Source: Auanema rhodensis (Eukaryota > Nematoda > Chromadorea > Rhabditida > Rhabditidae). Taken from it: 64,000 bases of DNA. Below are positions 1 to 11,700 of the stretch, in pieces (positions within the stretch are counted from its first letter, which is position 1; each line of letters opens with the position of its first letter). Where the stretch lies: positions 248,001 to 312,000 of the forward strand of contig OZ059895.1 of the NCBI GenBank assembly GCA_964057225.1, in the 5' to 3' direction. Position numbers and translations under genes: made by a program. The notes beneath the pieces were generated by a model. The model had not been told where the DNA came from and made no database searches. It worked only from the letters and a program-made list of their open reading frames with translations.

Positions 1-123
1 TAATGCATCATTTTTCAAACGATCATAACTAATTTTTGTATTAAGCGTTTCTCAATGTAGTATAGTGCATTCGATGCGGATTTTTAAGCTGCGTCGATCT
101 GTGTTATCAGATTTGCGCTAGTT

Positions 124-129
124 TATAAA
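124..129 (+). promoter_or_regulatory. TATAAA created in a minority of monomers (weak)
   Basis: Most units read gcttaaaaatg here, but some read gtttataaatg, which contains TATAAA. By eye these are units starting at 1, 2458, 2809, 4213, 5617, 5968, 7372, 7723, 9127, 9829, 11233, 25273, 28081, 42007 and 46921. Eleven of the fifteen are in the first 11.6 kb and none is in the inverted arm. A promoter role is only a possibility. The variant is mainly useful as a lineage marker. Confidence 0.25.
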
Positions 130-138
130 TGCACCGAG

Positions 139-169
139 ATATCAACTGATATAAGTTCACACTTATATC
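139..169. other. Two overlapping dyads in mid-monomer
   Basis: ATATCA (139-144) pairs with TGATAT (147-152) across 2 bases, and GATATAAG (148-155) pairs with CTTATATC (162-169) across a 6-base loop. The two pairings share bases 148-152 and so exclude each other. Both are almost unchanged in the array. The cacgtatat units (near 32103 and 34524) and the aacgtatat unit at 51257 break the second stem. A binding or structural role is possible but not shown. Confidence 0.65.
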
Positions 170-198
170 CTCGATTTTCACCCTGAAGGAATAATTTT

Positions 199-215
199 TT
201 CGTTGAATAACATTG
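199..215 (+). promoter_or_regulatory. CENP-B-box-like half motif (weak)
   Basis: The monomer reads TTCGTTGAA at 199-207. The CENP-B box consensus is TTCG, four free bases, A, two free bases, CGGG. The first part, TTCG-N4-A, matches, but the CGGG end is missing (acat here). The motif occurs once per normal monomer and is changed in a few (ttcttt near 40802, 41855 and 46068; cgctga near 50281). The inversion breakpoint lies right after its TTCGTTG. A partial match this short can be chance. Confidence 0.25.
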
Positions 216-280
216 TCCATTGTCTTTGCCTTGAAAAATGGAATCTAAAAACATCTACTTTTTGCTAAATTATTTTGAAA

Positions 281-292
281 TTTTTCGAAAAA
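281..292. other. 12-bp palindrome within a run of A/T tracts
   Basis: Bases 281-292 are a perfect palindrome of five T, CG, five A, containing TTCGAA. It lies among many short A and T tracts between about 259 and 312, a layout that could bend DNA, though the tract spacing is not a clean 10 bp. It is strongly conserved. Exceptions include ttttccaaa near 14325, ttgttcg near 49658, ttttttgaaa near 50013 and aaaactttttc near 57775. Confidence 0.6.
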
Positions 293-320
293 ATTTTTGT
301 CAAAATGTTTTTGGAAGCAT

Positions 321-346
321 TGTTGAGTGTACATGGAAACTCAACA
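321..346. other. Conserved 8-bp hairpin near the monomer end
   Basis: TGTTGAGT (321-328) and ACTCAACA (339-346) are perfect inverted repeats with a 10-base loop containing TGTACA (328-333, overlapping the stem edge). In units with gcaatg the stem can gain one pair. The element is present in nearly every monomer in both arms. Exceptions are the atgtcgag units near 42677, 47594 and 47943, cacacaac near 57741 and 59496, and gcaatattg near 49698. It may be a protein-binding or cruciform site. This is inferred from symmetry only. Confidence 0.7.
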
Positions 347-1404
347 TACACTAATGCATCATTTTTCAAACGATCATAACTAATTTTTGTATTAAGCGTT
401 TCTCAATGTAGTATAGTGCATTCGATGCGGATTTTTAAGCTGCGTCGATCTGTGTTATCAGATTTGCGCTAGCTTAAAAATGCACCGAGATATCAACTGA
501 TATAAGTTCACACTTATATCCTCGATTTTCACCCTGAAGGAATAATTTTTTCGTTGAATAACATTGTCCATCGTCTTTGCCTTGAAAAAAGGATTCTAAA
601 AACATCTACTTTTTGCTAAATTATTTTGAAATTTTTCGAAAAAATTTTTGTCAAAATGTTTTTGGAAGCATTGTTGAGTGTACATGGAAACTCAACATAC
701 ACTAATGCATCATTTTTCAAACGATCATAACTAATTTTTGTATTAAGCGTTTCTCAATGTAGTATAGTGCATTCGATGCGGATTTTTAAGCTGCGTCGAT
801 CTGTGTTATCAGATTTGCGCTAGCTTAAAAATGCACCGAGATATCAACTGATATAAGTTCACACTTATATCCTCGATTTTCACCCTGAAGGAATAATTTT
901 TTCGTTGAATAACATTGTCCATCGTCTTTGCCTTGAAAAAAGGAATCTAAAAACATCTACTTTTCGCTAAATTATTTTGAAATTTTTCGAAAAAATTTTT
1001 GTCAAAATGTTTTTGGAAGCAATGTTGAGTGTACATGGAAACTCAACATACACTAATGCATCATTTTTCAAACGATCATAACTAATTTTTGTATTAAGCG
1101 TTTCTCAATGTAGTATAGTGCATTCGATGCGGATTTTTAAGCTGCGTCGATCTGTGTTATCAGATTTGCGCTAGCTTAAAAATGCACCGAGATATCAACT
1201 GATATAAGTTCACACTTATATCCTCGATTTTCACCCTGAAGGAATAATTTTTTCGTTGAATAACATTGTCCATCGTCTTTGCCTTGAAAAATGGAATCTA
1301 AAAACATCTACTTTTTGCTAAATTATTTTGAAATTTTTCGAAAAAATTTTTGTCAAAATGTTTTTGGAAGCATTGTTGAGTGTACATGGAAACTCAACAT
1401 ACAC

Positions 1405-3861
1405 TAATGCATCATTTTTCAAACGATCATAACTAATTTTTGTATTAAGCGTTTCTCGATGTAGTATAGTGCATTCGATGCGGATTTTTAAGCTGCGTCG
1501 ATCTGTGTTATCAGATTTGCGCTAACTTAAAAATGCACCGAGATATCAACTGATATAAGTTCACACTTATATCCTCGATTTTCACCCTGAAGGAATAATT
1601 TTTTCGTTGAATAACATTGTCCATCGTCTTTGCCTTGAAAAAAGGAATCTAAAAACATCTACTTTTTGCTAAATTATTTTGAAATTTTTCGAAAAAATTT
1701 TTGTCAAAATGTTTTTGGAAGCAATGTTGAGTGTACATGGAAACTCAACATACACTAATGCATCATTTTTCAAACGATCATAACTAATTTTTGTATTAAG
1801 CGTTTCTCAATGTAGTATAGTGCATTCGATGCGGATTTTTAAGCTGCGTCGATCTGTGTTATCAGATTTGCGCTAGCTTAAAAATGCACCGAGATATCAA
1901 CTGATATAAGTTCACACTTATATCCTCGATTTTCACCCTGAAGGAATAATTTTTTCGTTGAATAACATTGTCCATCGTCTTTGCCTTGAAAAAAGGAATC
2001 TAAAAACATCTACTTTTTGCTAAATTATTTTGAAATTTTTCGAAAAAATTTTTGTCAAAATGTTTTTGGAAGCAATGTTGAGTGTACATGGAAACTCAAC
2101 ATACACTAATGCATCATTTTTCAAACGATCATAACTAATTTTTGTATTAAGCGTTTCTCAATGTAGTATAGTGCATTCGATGCGGATTTTTAAGCTGCGT
2201 CGATCTGTGTTATCAGATTTGCGCTAGCTTAAAAATGCACCGAGATATCAACTGATATAAGTTCACACTTATATCCTCGATTTTCACCCTGAAGGAATAA
2301 TTTTTTCGTTGAATAACATTGTCCATCGTCTTTGCCTTGAAAAATGGAATCTAAAAACATCTACTTTTTGCTAAATTATTTTGAAATTTTTCGAAAAAAT
2401 TTTTGTCAAAATGTTTTTGGAAGCATTGTTGAGTGTACATGGAAACTCAACATACACTAATGCATCATTTTTCAAACGATCATAACTAATTTTTGTATTA
2501 AGCGTTTCTCAATGTAGTATAGTGCATTCGATGCGGATTTTTAAGCTGCGTCGATCTGTGTTATCAGATTTGCGCTAGTTTATAAATGCACCGAGATATC
2601 AACTGATATAAGTTCACACTTATATCCTCGATTTTCACCCTGAAGGAATAATTTTTTCGTTGAATAACATTGTCCATTGTCTTTGCCTTGAAAAATGGAA
2701 TCTAAAAACATCTACTTTTTGCTAAATTATTTTGAAATTTTTCGAAAAAATTTTTGTCAAAATGTTTTTGGAAGCATTGTTGAGTGTACATGGAAACTCA
2801 ACATACACTAATGCATCATTTTTCAAACGATCATAACTAATTTTTGTATTAAGCGTTTCTCAATGTAGTATAGTGCATTCGATGCGGATTTTTAAGCTGC
2901 GTCGATCTGTGTTATCAGATTTGCGCTAGTTTATAAATGCACCGAGATATCAACTGATATAAGTTCACACTTATATCCTCGATTTTCACCCTGAAGGAAT
3001 AATTTTTTCGTTGAATAACATTGTCCATTGTCTTTGCCTTGAAAAATGGAATCTAAAAACATCTACTTTTTGCTAAATTATTTTGAAATTTTTCGAAAAA
3101 ATTTTTGTCAAAATGTTTTTGGAAGCATTGTTGAGTGTACATGGAAACTCAACATACACTAATGCATCATTTTTCAAACGATCATAACTAATTTTTGTAT
3201 TAAGCGTTTCTCAATGTAGTATAGTGCATTCGATGCGGATTTTTAAGCTGCGTCGATCTGTGTTATCAGATTTGCGCTAGCTTAAAAATGCACCGAGATA
3301 TCAACTGATATAAGTTCACACTTATATCCTCGATTTTCACCCTGAAGGAATAATTTTTTCGTTGAATAACATTGTCCATCGTCTTTGCCTTGAAAAAAGG
3401 ATTCTAAAAACATCTACTTTTTGCTAAATTATTTTGAAATTTTTCGAAAAAATTTTTGTCAAAATGTTTTTGGAAGCATTGTTGAGTGTACATGGAAACT
3501 CAACATACACTAATGCATCATTTTTCAAACGATCATAACTAATTTTTGTATTAAGCGTTTCTCAATGTAGTATAGTGCATTCGATGCGGATTTTTAAGCT
3601 GCGTCGATCTGTGTTATCAGATTTGCGCTAGCTTAAAAATGCACCGAGATATCAACTGATATAAGTTCACACTTATATCCTCGATTTTCACCCTGAAGGA
3701 ATAATTTTTTCGTTGAATAACATTGTCCATCGTCTTTGCCTTGAAAAAAGGAATCTAAAAACATCTACTTTTCGCTAAATTATTTTGAAATTTTTCGAAA
3801 AAATTTTTGTCAAAATGTTTTTGGAAGCAATGTTGAGTGTACATGGAAACTCAACATACAC
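1405..3861 (+). repeat. Higher-order block B, copy 1 (7 monomers, 2457 bp)
   Basis: The first unit has the private pair ctcgatg and gctaactt. Then come two plain units, two units with gtttataaatg, one with ggattc and one with acttttcgc. The same series occurs 4914 bp downstream at 6319-8775, where I found two differences by eye (gattggcg near 7485 and ttatcttg near 8700). Confidence 0.87.
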
Positions 3862-4212
3862 TAATGCATCATTTTTCAAACGATCATAACTAATTTTTGT
3901 ATTAAGCGTTTCTCAATGTAGTATAGTGCATTCGATGCGGATTTTTAAGCTGCGTCGATCTGTGTTATCAGATTTGCGCTAACTTAAAAATGCACCGAGA
4001 TATCAACTGATATAAGTTCACACTTATATCCTCGATTTTCACCCTGAAGGAATAATTTTTTCGTTGAATAACATTGTCCATTGTCTTTGCCTTGAAAAAT
4101 GGAATCTAAAAACATCTACTTTTTGCTAAATTATTTTGAAATTTTTCGAAAAAATTTTTGTCAAAATGTTTTTGGAAGCATTGTTGAGTGTACATGGAAA
4201 CTCAACATACAC
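3862..4212 (+). repeat. Single monomer between blocks A and B
   Basis: This unit combines gctaactt, otherwise seen with ctcgatg, with cattg and aaatgg, seen in other units. It looks like a recombinant between two monomer types. Confidence 0.7.
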
Positions 4213-5616
4213 TAATGCATCATTTTTCAAACGATCATAACTAATTTTTGTATTAAGCGTTTCTCAATGTAGTATAGTGCATTCGATGCGGATTTTTAAG
4301 CTGCGTCGATCTGTGTTATCAGATTTGCGCTAGTTTATAAATGCACCGAGATATCAACTGATATAAGTTCACACTTATATCCTCGATTTTCACCCTGAAG
4401 GAATAATTTTTTCGTTGAATAACATTGTCCATTGTCTTTGCCTTGAAAAATGGAATCTAAAAACATCTACTTTTTGCTAAATTATTTTGAAATTTTTCGA
4501 AAAAATTTTTGTCAAAATGTTTTTGGAAGCATTGTTGAGTGTACATGGAAACTCAACATACACTAATGCATCATTTTTCAAACGATCATAACTAATTTTT
4601 GTATTAAGCGTTTCTCAATGTAGTATAGTGCATTCGATGCGGATTTTTAAGCTGCGTCGATCTGTGTTATCAGATTTGCGCTAGCTTAAAAATGCACCGA
4701 GATATCAACTGATATAAGTTCACACTTATATCCTCGATTTTCACCCTGAAGGAATAATTTTTTCGTTGAATAACATTGTCCATCGTCTTTGCCTTGAAAA
4801 AAGGATTCTAAAAACATCTACTTTTTGCTAAATTATTTTGAAATTTTTCGAAAAAATTTTTGTCAAAATGTTTTTGGAAGCATTGTTGAGTGTACATGGA
4901 AACTCAACATACACTAATGCATCATTTTTCAAACGATCATAACTAATTTTTGTATTAAGCGTTTCTCAATGTAGTATAGTGCATTCGATGCGGATTTTTA
5001 AGCTGCGTCGATCTGTGTTATCAGATTTGCGCTAGCTTAAAAATGCACCGAGATATCAACTGATATAAGTTCACACTTATATCCTCGATTTTCACCCTGA
5101 AGGAATAATTTTTTCGTTGAATAACATTGTCCATCGTCTTTGCCTTGAAAAAAGGAATCTAAAAACATCTACTTTTCGCTAAATTATTTTGAAATTTTTC
5201 GAAAAAATTTTTGTCAAAATGTTTTTGGAAGCAATGTTGAGTGTACATGGAAACTCAACATTCACTAATGCATCATTTTTCAAACGATCATAACTAATTT
5301 TTGTATTAAGCGTTTCTCAATGTAGTATAGTGCATTCGATGCGGATTTTTAAGCTGCGTCGATCTGTGTTATCAGATTTGCGCTAGCTTAAAAATGCACC
5401 GAGATATCAACTGATATAAGTTCACACTTATATCCTCGATTTTCACCCTGAAGGAATAATTTTTTCGTTGAATAACATTGTCCATCGTCTTTGCCTTGAA
5501 AAATGGAATCTAAAAACATCTACTTTTTGCTAAATTATTTTGAAATTTTTCGAAAAAATTTTTGTCAAAATGTTTTTGGAAGCATTGTTGAGTGTACATG
5601 GAAACTCAACATACAC
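4213..5616 (+). repeat. Higher-order block A, copy 2 (4 monomers)
   Basis: It repeats the variant order of 1-1404, at an offset of 4212 bp (12 units). The visible difference is aacattcac near 5258, which breaks the loop-side base of the hairpin region. Confidence 0.85.
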
Positions 5617-6318
5617 TAATGCATCATTTTTCAAACGATCATAACTAATTTTTGTATTAAGCGTTTCTCAATGTAGTATAGTGCATTCGATGCGGATTTT
5701 TAAGCTGCGTCGATCTGTGTTATCAGATTTGCGCTAGTTTATAAATGCACCGAGATATCAACTGATATAAGTTCACACTTATATCCTCGATTTTCACCCT
5801 GAAGGAATGATTTTTTCGTTGAATAACATTGTCCATCGTCTTTGCCTTGAAAAAAGGAATCTAAAAACATCTACTTTTTGCTAAATTATTTTGAAATTTT
5901 TCGAAAAAATTTTTGTCAAAATGTTTTTGGAAGCATTGTTGAGTGTACATGGAAACTCAACATACACTAATGCATCATTTTTCAAACGATCATAACTAAT
6001 TTTTGTATTAAGCGTTTCTCAATGTAGTATAGTGCATTCGATGCGGATTTTTAAGCTGCGTCGATCTGTGTTATCAGATTTGCGCTAGTTTATAAATGCA
6101 CCGAGATATCAACTGATATAAGTTCACACTTATATCCTCGATTTTCACCCTGAAGGAATGATTTTTTCGTTGAATAACATTGTCCATCGTCTTTGCCTTG
6201 AAAAAAGGAATCTAAAAACATCTACTTTTTGCTAAATTATTTTGAAATTTTTCGAAAAAATTTTTGTCAAAATGTTTTTGGAAGCATTGTTGAGTGTACA
6301 TGGAAACTCAACATACAC
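5617..6318 (+). repeat. Tandem pair of identical-looking monomers
   Basis: The two adjacent units share gtttataaatg together with the rare ggaatgattt state and aaaaaagg, with no difference seen. They sit between copies of blocks A and B and account for the 2-unit shift between those copies. This is a clear recent single-unit duplication. Confidence 0.85.
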
Positions 6319-8775
6319 TAATGCATCATTTTTCAAACGATCATAACTAATTTTTGTATTAAGCGTTTCTCGATGTAGTATAGTGCATTCGATGCGGATT
6401 TTTAAGCTGCGTCGATCTGTGTTATCAGATTTGCGCTAACTTAAAAATGCACCGAGATATCAACTGATATAAGTTCACACTTATATCCTCGATTTTCACC
6501 CTGAAGGAATAATTTTTTCGTTGAATAACATTGTCCATCGTCTTTGCCTTGAAAAAAGGAATCTAAAAACATCTACTTTTTGCTAAATTATTTTGAAATT
6601 TTTCGAAAAAATTTTTGTCAAAATGTTTTTGGAAGCAATGTTGAGTGTACATGGAAACTCAACATACACTAATGCATCATTTTTCAAACGATCATAACTA
6701 ATTTTTGTATTAAGCGTTTCTCAATGTAGTATAGTGCATTCGATGCGGATTTTTAAGCTGCGTCGATCTGTGTTATCAGATTTGCGCTAGCTTAAAAATG
6801 CACCGAGATATCAACTGATATAAGTTCACACTTATATCCTCGATTTTCACCCTGAAGGAATAATTTTTTCGTTGAATAACATTGTCCATCGTCTTTGCCT
6901 TGAAAAAAGGAATCTAAAAACATCTACTTTTTGCTAAATTATTTTGAAATTTTTCGAAAAAATTTTTGTCAAAATGTTTTTGGAAGCAATGTTGAGTGTA
7001 CATGGAAACTCAACATACACTAATGCATCATTTTTCAAACGATCATAACTAATTTTTGTATTAAGCGTTTCTCAATGTAGTATAGTGCATTCGATGCGGA
7101 TTTTTAAGCTGCGTCGATCTGTGTTATCAGATTTGCGCTAGCTTAAAAATGCACCGAGATATCAACTGATATAAGTTCACACTTATATCCTCGATTTTCA
7201 CCCTGAAGGAATAATTTTTTCGTTGAATAACATTGTCCATCGTCTTTGCCTTGAAAAATGGAATCTAAAAACATCTACTTTTTGCTAAATTATTTTGAAA
7301 TTTTTCGAAAAAATTTTTGTCAAAATGTTTTTGGAAGCATTGTTGAGTGTACATGGAAACTCAACATACACTAATGCATCATTTTTCAAACGATCATAAC
7401 TAATTTTTGTATTAAGCGTTTCTCAATGTAGTATAGTGCATTCGATGCGGATTTTTAAGCTGCGTCGATCTGTGTTATCAGATTGGCGCTAGTTTATAAA
7501 TGCACCGAGATATCAACTGATATAAGTTCACACTTATATCCTCGATTTTCACCCTGAAGGAATAATTTTTTCGTTGAATAACATTGTCCATTGTCTTTGC
7601 CTTGAAAAATGGAATCTAAAAACATCTACTTTTTGCTAAATTATTTTGAAATTTTTCGAAAAAATTTTTGTCAAAATGTTTTTGGAAGCATTGTTGAGTG
7701 TACATGGAAACTCAACATACACTAATGCATCATTTTTCAAACGATCATAACTAATTTTTGTATTAAGCGTTTCTCAATGTAGTATAGTGCATTCGATGCG
7801 GATTTTTAAGCTGCGTCGATCTGTGTTATCAGATTTGCGCTAGTTTATAAATGCACCGAGATATCAACTGATATAAGTTCACACTTATATCCTCGATTTT
7901 CACCCTGAAGGAATAATTTTTTCGTTGAATAACATTGTCCATTGTCTTTGCCTTGAAAAATGGAATCTAAAAACATCTACTTTTTGCTAAATTATTTTGA
8001 AATTTTTCGAAAAAATTTTTGTCAAAATGTTTTTGGAAGCATTGTTGAGTGTACATGGAAACTCAACATACACTAATGCATCATTTTTCAAACGATCATA
8101 ACTAATTTTTGTATTAAGCGTTTCTCAATGTAGTATAGTGCATTCGATGCGGATTTTTAAGCTGCGTCGATCTGTGTTATCAGATTTGCGCTAGCTTAAA
8201 AATGCACCGAGATATCAACTGATATAAGTTCACACTTATATCCTCGATTTTCACCCTGAAGGAATAATTTTTTCGTTGAATAACATTGTCCATCGTCTTT
8301 GCCTTGAAAAAAGGATTCTAAAAACATCTACTTTTTGCTAAATTATTTTGAAATTTTTCGAAAAAATTTTTGTCAAAATGTTTTTGGAAGCATTGTTGAG
8401 TGTACATGGAAACTCAACATACACTAATGCATCATTTTTCAAACGATCATAACTAATTTTTGTATTAAGCGTTTCTCAATGTAGTATAGTGCATTCGATG
8501 CGGATTTTTAAGCTGCGTCGATCTGTGTTATCAGATTTGCGCTAGCTTAAAAATGCACCGAGATATCAACTGATATAAGTTCACACTTATATCCTCGATT
8601 TTCACCCTGAAGGAATAATTTTTTCGTTGAATAACATTGTCCATCGTCTTTGCCTTGAAAAAAGGAATCTAAAAACATCTACTTTTCGCTAAATTATCTT
8701 GAAATTTTTCGAAAAAATTTTTGTCAAAATGTTTTTGGAAGCAATGTTGAGTGTACATGGAAACTCAACATACAC
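6319..8775 (+). repeat. Higher-order block B, copy 2 (7 monomers, 2457 bp)
   Basis: It has the same unit series as 1405-3861, starting with the ctcgatg and gctaactt unit. Private substitutions are at about 7485 and 8698. Confidence 0.87.
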
Positions 8776-11700
8776 TAATGCATCATTTTTCAAACGATCA
8801 TAACTAATTTTTGTATTAAGCGTTTCTCAATGTAGTATAGTGCATTCGATGCGGATTTTTAAGCTGCGTCGATCTGTGTTATCAGATTTGCGCTAGCTTA
8901 AAAATGCACCGAGATATCAACTGATATAAGTTCACACTTATATCCTCGATTTTCACCCTGAAGGAATAATTTTTTCGTTGAATAACATTGTCCATCGTCT
9001 TTGCCTTGAAAAATGGAATCTAAAAACATCTACTTTTTGCTAAATTATTTTGAAATTTTTCGAAAAAATTTTTGTCAAAATGTTTTTGGAAGCATTGTTG
9101 AGTGTACATGGAAACTCAACATACACTAATGCATCATTTTTCAAACGATCATAACTAATTTTTGTATTAAGCGTTTCTCAATGTAGTATAGTGCATTCGA
9201 TGCGGATTTTTAAGCTGCGTCGATCTGTGTTATCAGATTTGCGCTAGTTTATAAATGCACCGAGATATCAACTGATATAAGTTCACACTTATATCCTCGA
9301 TTTTCACCCTGAAGGAATAATTTTTTCGTTGAATAACATTGTCCATTGTCTTTGCCTTGAAAAATGGAATCTAAAAACATCTACTTTTTGCTAAATTATT
9401 TTGAAATTTTTCGAAAAAATTTTTGTCAAAATGTTTTTGGAAGCATTGTTGAGTGTACATGGAAACTCAACATACACTAATGCATCATTTTTCAAACGAT
9501 CATAACTAACTTTTGTATCAAGCGTTTCTCAATGTAGTATAGTGCATTCGATGCGGATTTTTAAGCTGCGTCGATCTGTGTTATCAGATTTGCGCTAGCT
9601 TAAAAATGCACCGAGATATCAACTGATATAAGTTCACACTTATATCCTCGATTTTCACCCTGAAGGAATAATTTTTTCGTTGAATAACATTGTCCATCGT
9701 CTTTGCCTTGAAAAAAGGAATCTAAAAACGTCTACTTTTCGCTAAATTATTTTGAAATTTTTCGAAAAAATTTTTGTCAAAATGTTTTTGGAAGCAATGT
9801 TGAGTGTACATGGAAACTCAACATACACTAATGCATCATTTTTCAAACGATCATAACTAATTTTTGTATTAAGCGTTTTTCAATGTAGTATAGTGCATTC
9901 GATGCGGATTTTTAAGCTGCGTCGATCTGTGTTATCAGATTTGCGCTAGTTTATAAATGCACCGAGATATCAACTGATATAAGTTCACACTTATATCCTC
10001 GATTTTCACCCTGAAGGAATAATTTTTTCGTTGAATAACATTGTCCATTGTCTTTGCCTTGAAAAATGGAATCTAAAAACATCTACTTTTTGCTAAATTA
10101 TTTTGAAATTTTTCGAAAAAATTTTTGTCAAAATGTTTTTGGAAGCATTGTTGAGTGTACATGGAAACTCAACATACACTAATGCATCATTTTTCAAACG
10201 ATCATAACTAATTTTTGTATTAAGCGTTTCTCCATGTAGTATAGTGCATTCGATGCGGATTTTTAAGCTGCGTCGATCTGTGTTATCAGATTTGCGCTAG
10301 CTTAAAAATGCACCGAGATATCAACTGATATAAGTTCACACTTATATCCTCGATTTTCACCCTGAAGGAATGATTTTTTCGTTGAATAACATTGTCCATT
10401 GTCTTTGCCTTGAAAAATGGAATCTAAAAACATCTACTTTTTGCTAAATTATTTTGAAATTTTTCGAAAAAATTTTTGTCAAAATGTTTTTGGAAGCATT
10501 GTTGAGTGTACATGGAAACTCAACATACACTAATGCATCATTTTTCAAACGATCATAACTAACTTTTGTATCAAGCGTTTCTCAATGTAGTATAGTGCAT
10601 TCGATGCGGATTTTTAAGCTGCGTCGATCTGTGTTATCAGATTTGCGCTAGCTTAAAAATGCACCGAGATATCAACTGATATAAGTTCACACTTATATCC
10701 TCGATTTTCACCCTGAAGGAATAATTTTTTCGTTGAATAACATTGTCCATCGTCTTTGCCTTGAAAAAAGGAATCTAAAAACGTCTACTTTTCGCTAAAT
10801 TATTTTGAAATTTTTCGAAAAAATTTTTGTCAAAATGTTTTTGGAAGCAATGTTGAGTGTACATGGAAACTCAACATACACTAATGCATCATTTTTCAAA
10901 CGATCATAACTAATTTTTGTATTAAGCGTTTCTCAATGTAGTATAGTGCATTCGATGCGGATTTTTAAGCTGCGTCGATCTGTGTTATCAGATTTGCGCT
11001 AGCTTAAAAATGCACCGAGATATCAACTGATATAAGTTCACACTTATATCCTCGATTTTCACCCTGAAGGAATAATTTTTTCGTTGAATAACATTGTCCA
11101 TCGTCTTTGCCTTGAAAAATGGAATCTAAAAACATCTACTTTTTGCTAAATTATTTTGAAATTTTTCGAAAAAATTTTTGTCAAAATGTTTTTGGAAGCA
11201 TTGTTGAGTGTACATGGAAACTCAACATACACTAATGCATCATTTTTCAAACGATCATAACTAATTTTTGTATTAAGCGTTTTTCAATGTAGTATAGTGC
11301 ATTCGATGCGGATTTTTAAGCTGCGTCGATCTGTGTTATCAGATTTGCGCTAGTTTATAAATGCACCGAGATATCAACTGATATAAGTTCACACTTATAT
11401 CCTCGATTTTCACCCTGAAGGAATAATTTTTTCGTTGAATAACATTGTCCATTGTCTTTGCCTTGAAAAATGGAATCTAAAAACATCTACTTTTTGCTAA
11501 ATTATTTTGAAATTTTTCGAAAAAATTTTTGTCAAAATGTTTTTGGAAGCATTGTTGAGTGTACATGGAAACTCAACATACACTAATGCATCATTTTTCA
11601 AACGATCATAACTAACTTTTGTATCAAGCGTTTCTCAATGTAGTATAGTGCATTCGATGCGGATTTTTAAGCTGCGTCGATCTGTGTTATCAGATTTGCG

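Larger units (their letters stand above)
1..351 (+). repeat. Reference monomer of the satellite (351 bp)
   Basis: This unit defines the coordinates used in other entries. G+C is 109 of 351. Landmarks are an ATGCAT palindrome at 3-8, a CpG-rich patch at 70-120, overlapping dyads at 139-169, the main diagnostic site (ggaataa or gaattaa) at about 187-194, a TTCGTTG motif at 199-205, an A/T-tract-rich part at 240-312 with a 12-bp palindrome at 281-292, and an 8-bp hairpin at 321-346. Common polymorphic sites are cat(c/t)g near 220, aaatgg or aaaaaagg near 236-242, actttt(t/c)gc near 264, and gca(a/t)tg near 320. The length is a multiple of three (117 codons), but stops close all frames within the unit. 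It is about twice a nucleosome repeat. No internal half-length duplication is visible. Confidence 0.95.
1..1404 (+). repeat. Higher-order block A, copy 1 (4 monomers)
   Basis: The variant order is: unit 1 with gtttataaatg and cattg; unit 2 with ggattc; unit 3 with acttttcgc and gcaatg; unit 4 with aaatgg and gcattg. The same order occurs at 4213-5616. Units 1-3 also recur at 2809-3861 and 7723-8775, so the motif has been copied several times. Confidence 0.85.

Noticed and set aside
199-215. True CENP-B box
   Set aside because: The TTCG-N4-A part fits but the CGGG end is absent in the monomers I checked. Kept only as a weak half match.
1-351. Monomer as a dimer of two 175-bp halves
   Set aside because: The halves show no visible similarity. 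The length of about two nucleosomes alone is not evidence of a dimer origin.
1-351. Assignment to a named satellite family or species
   Set aside because: I do not recognise the monomer. A database search of the 351-bp consensus would be decisive and cannot be run here.
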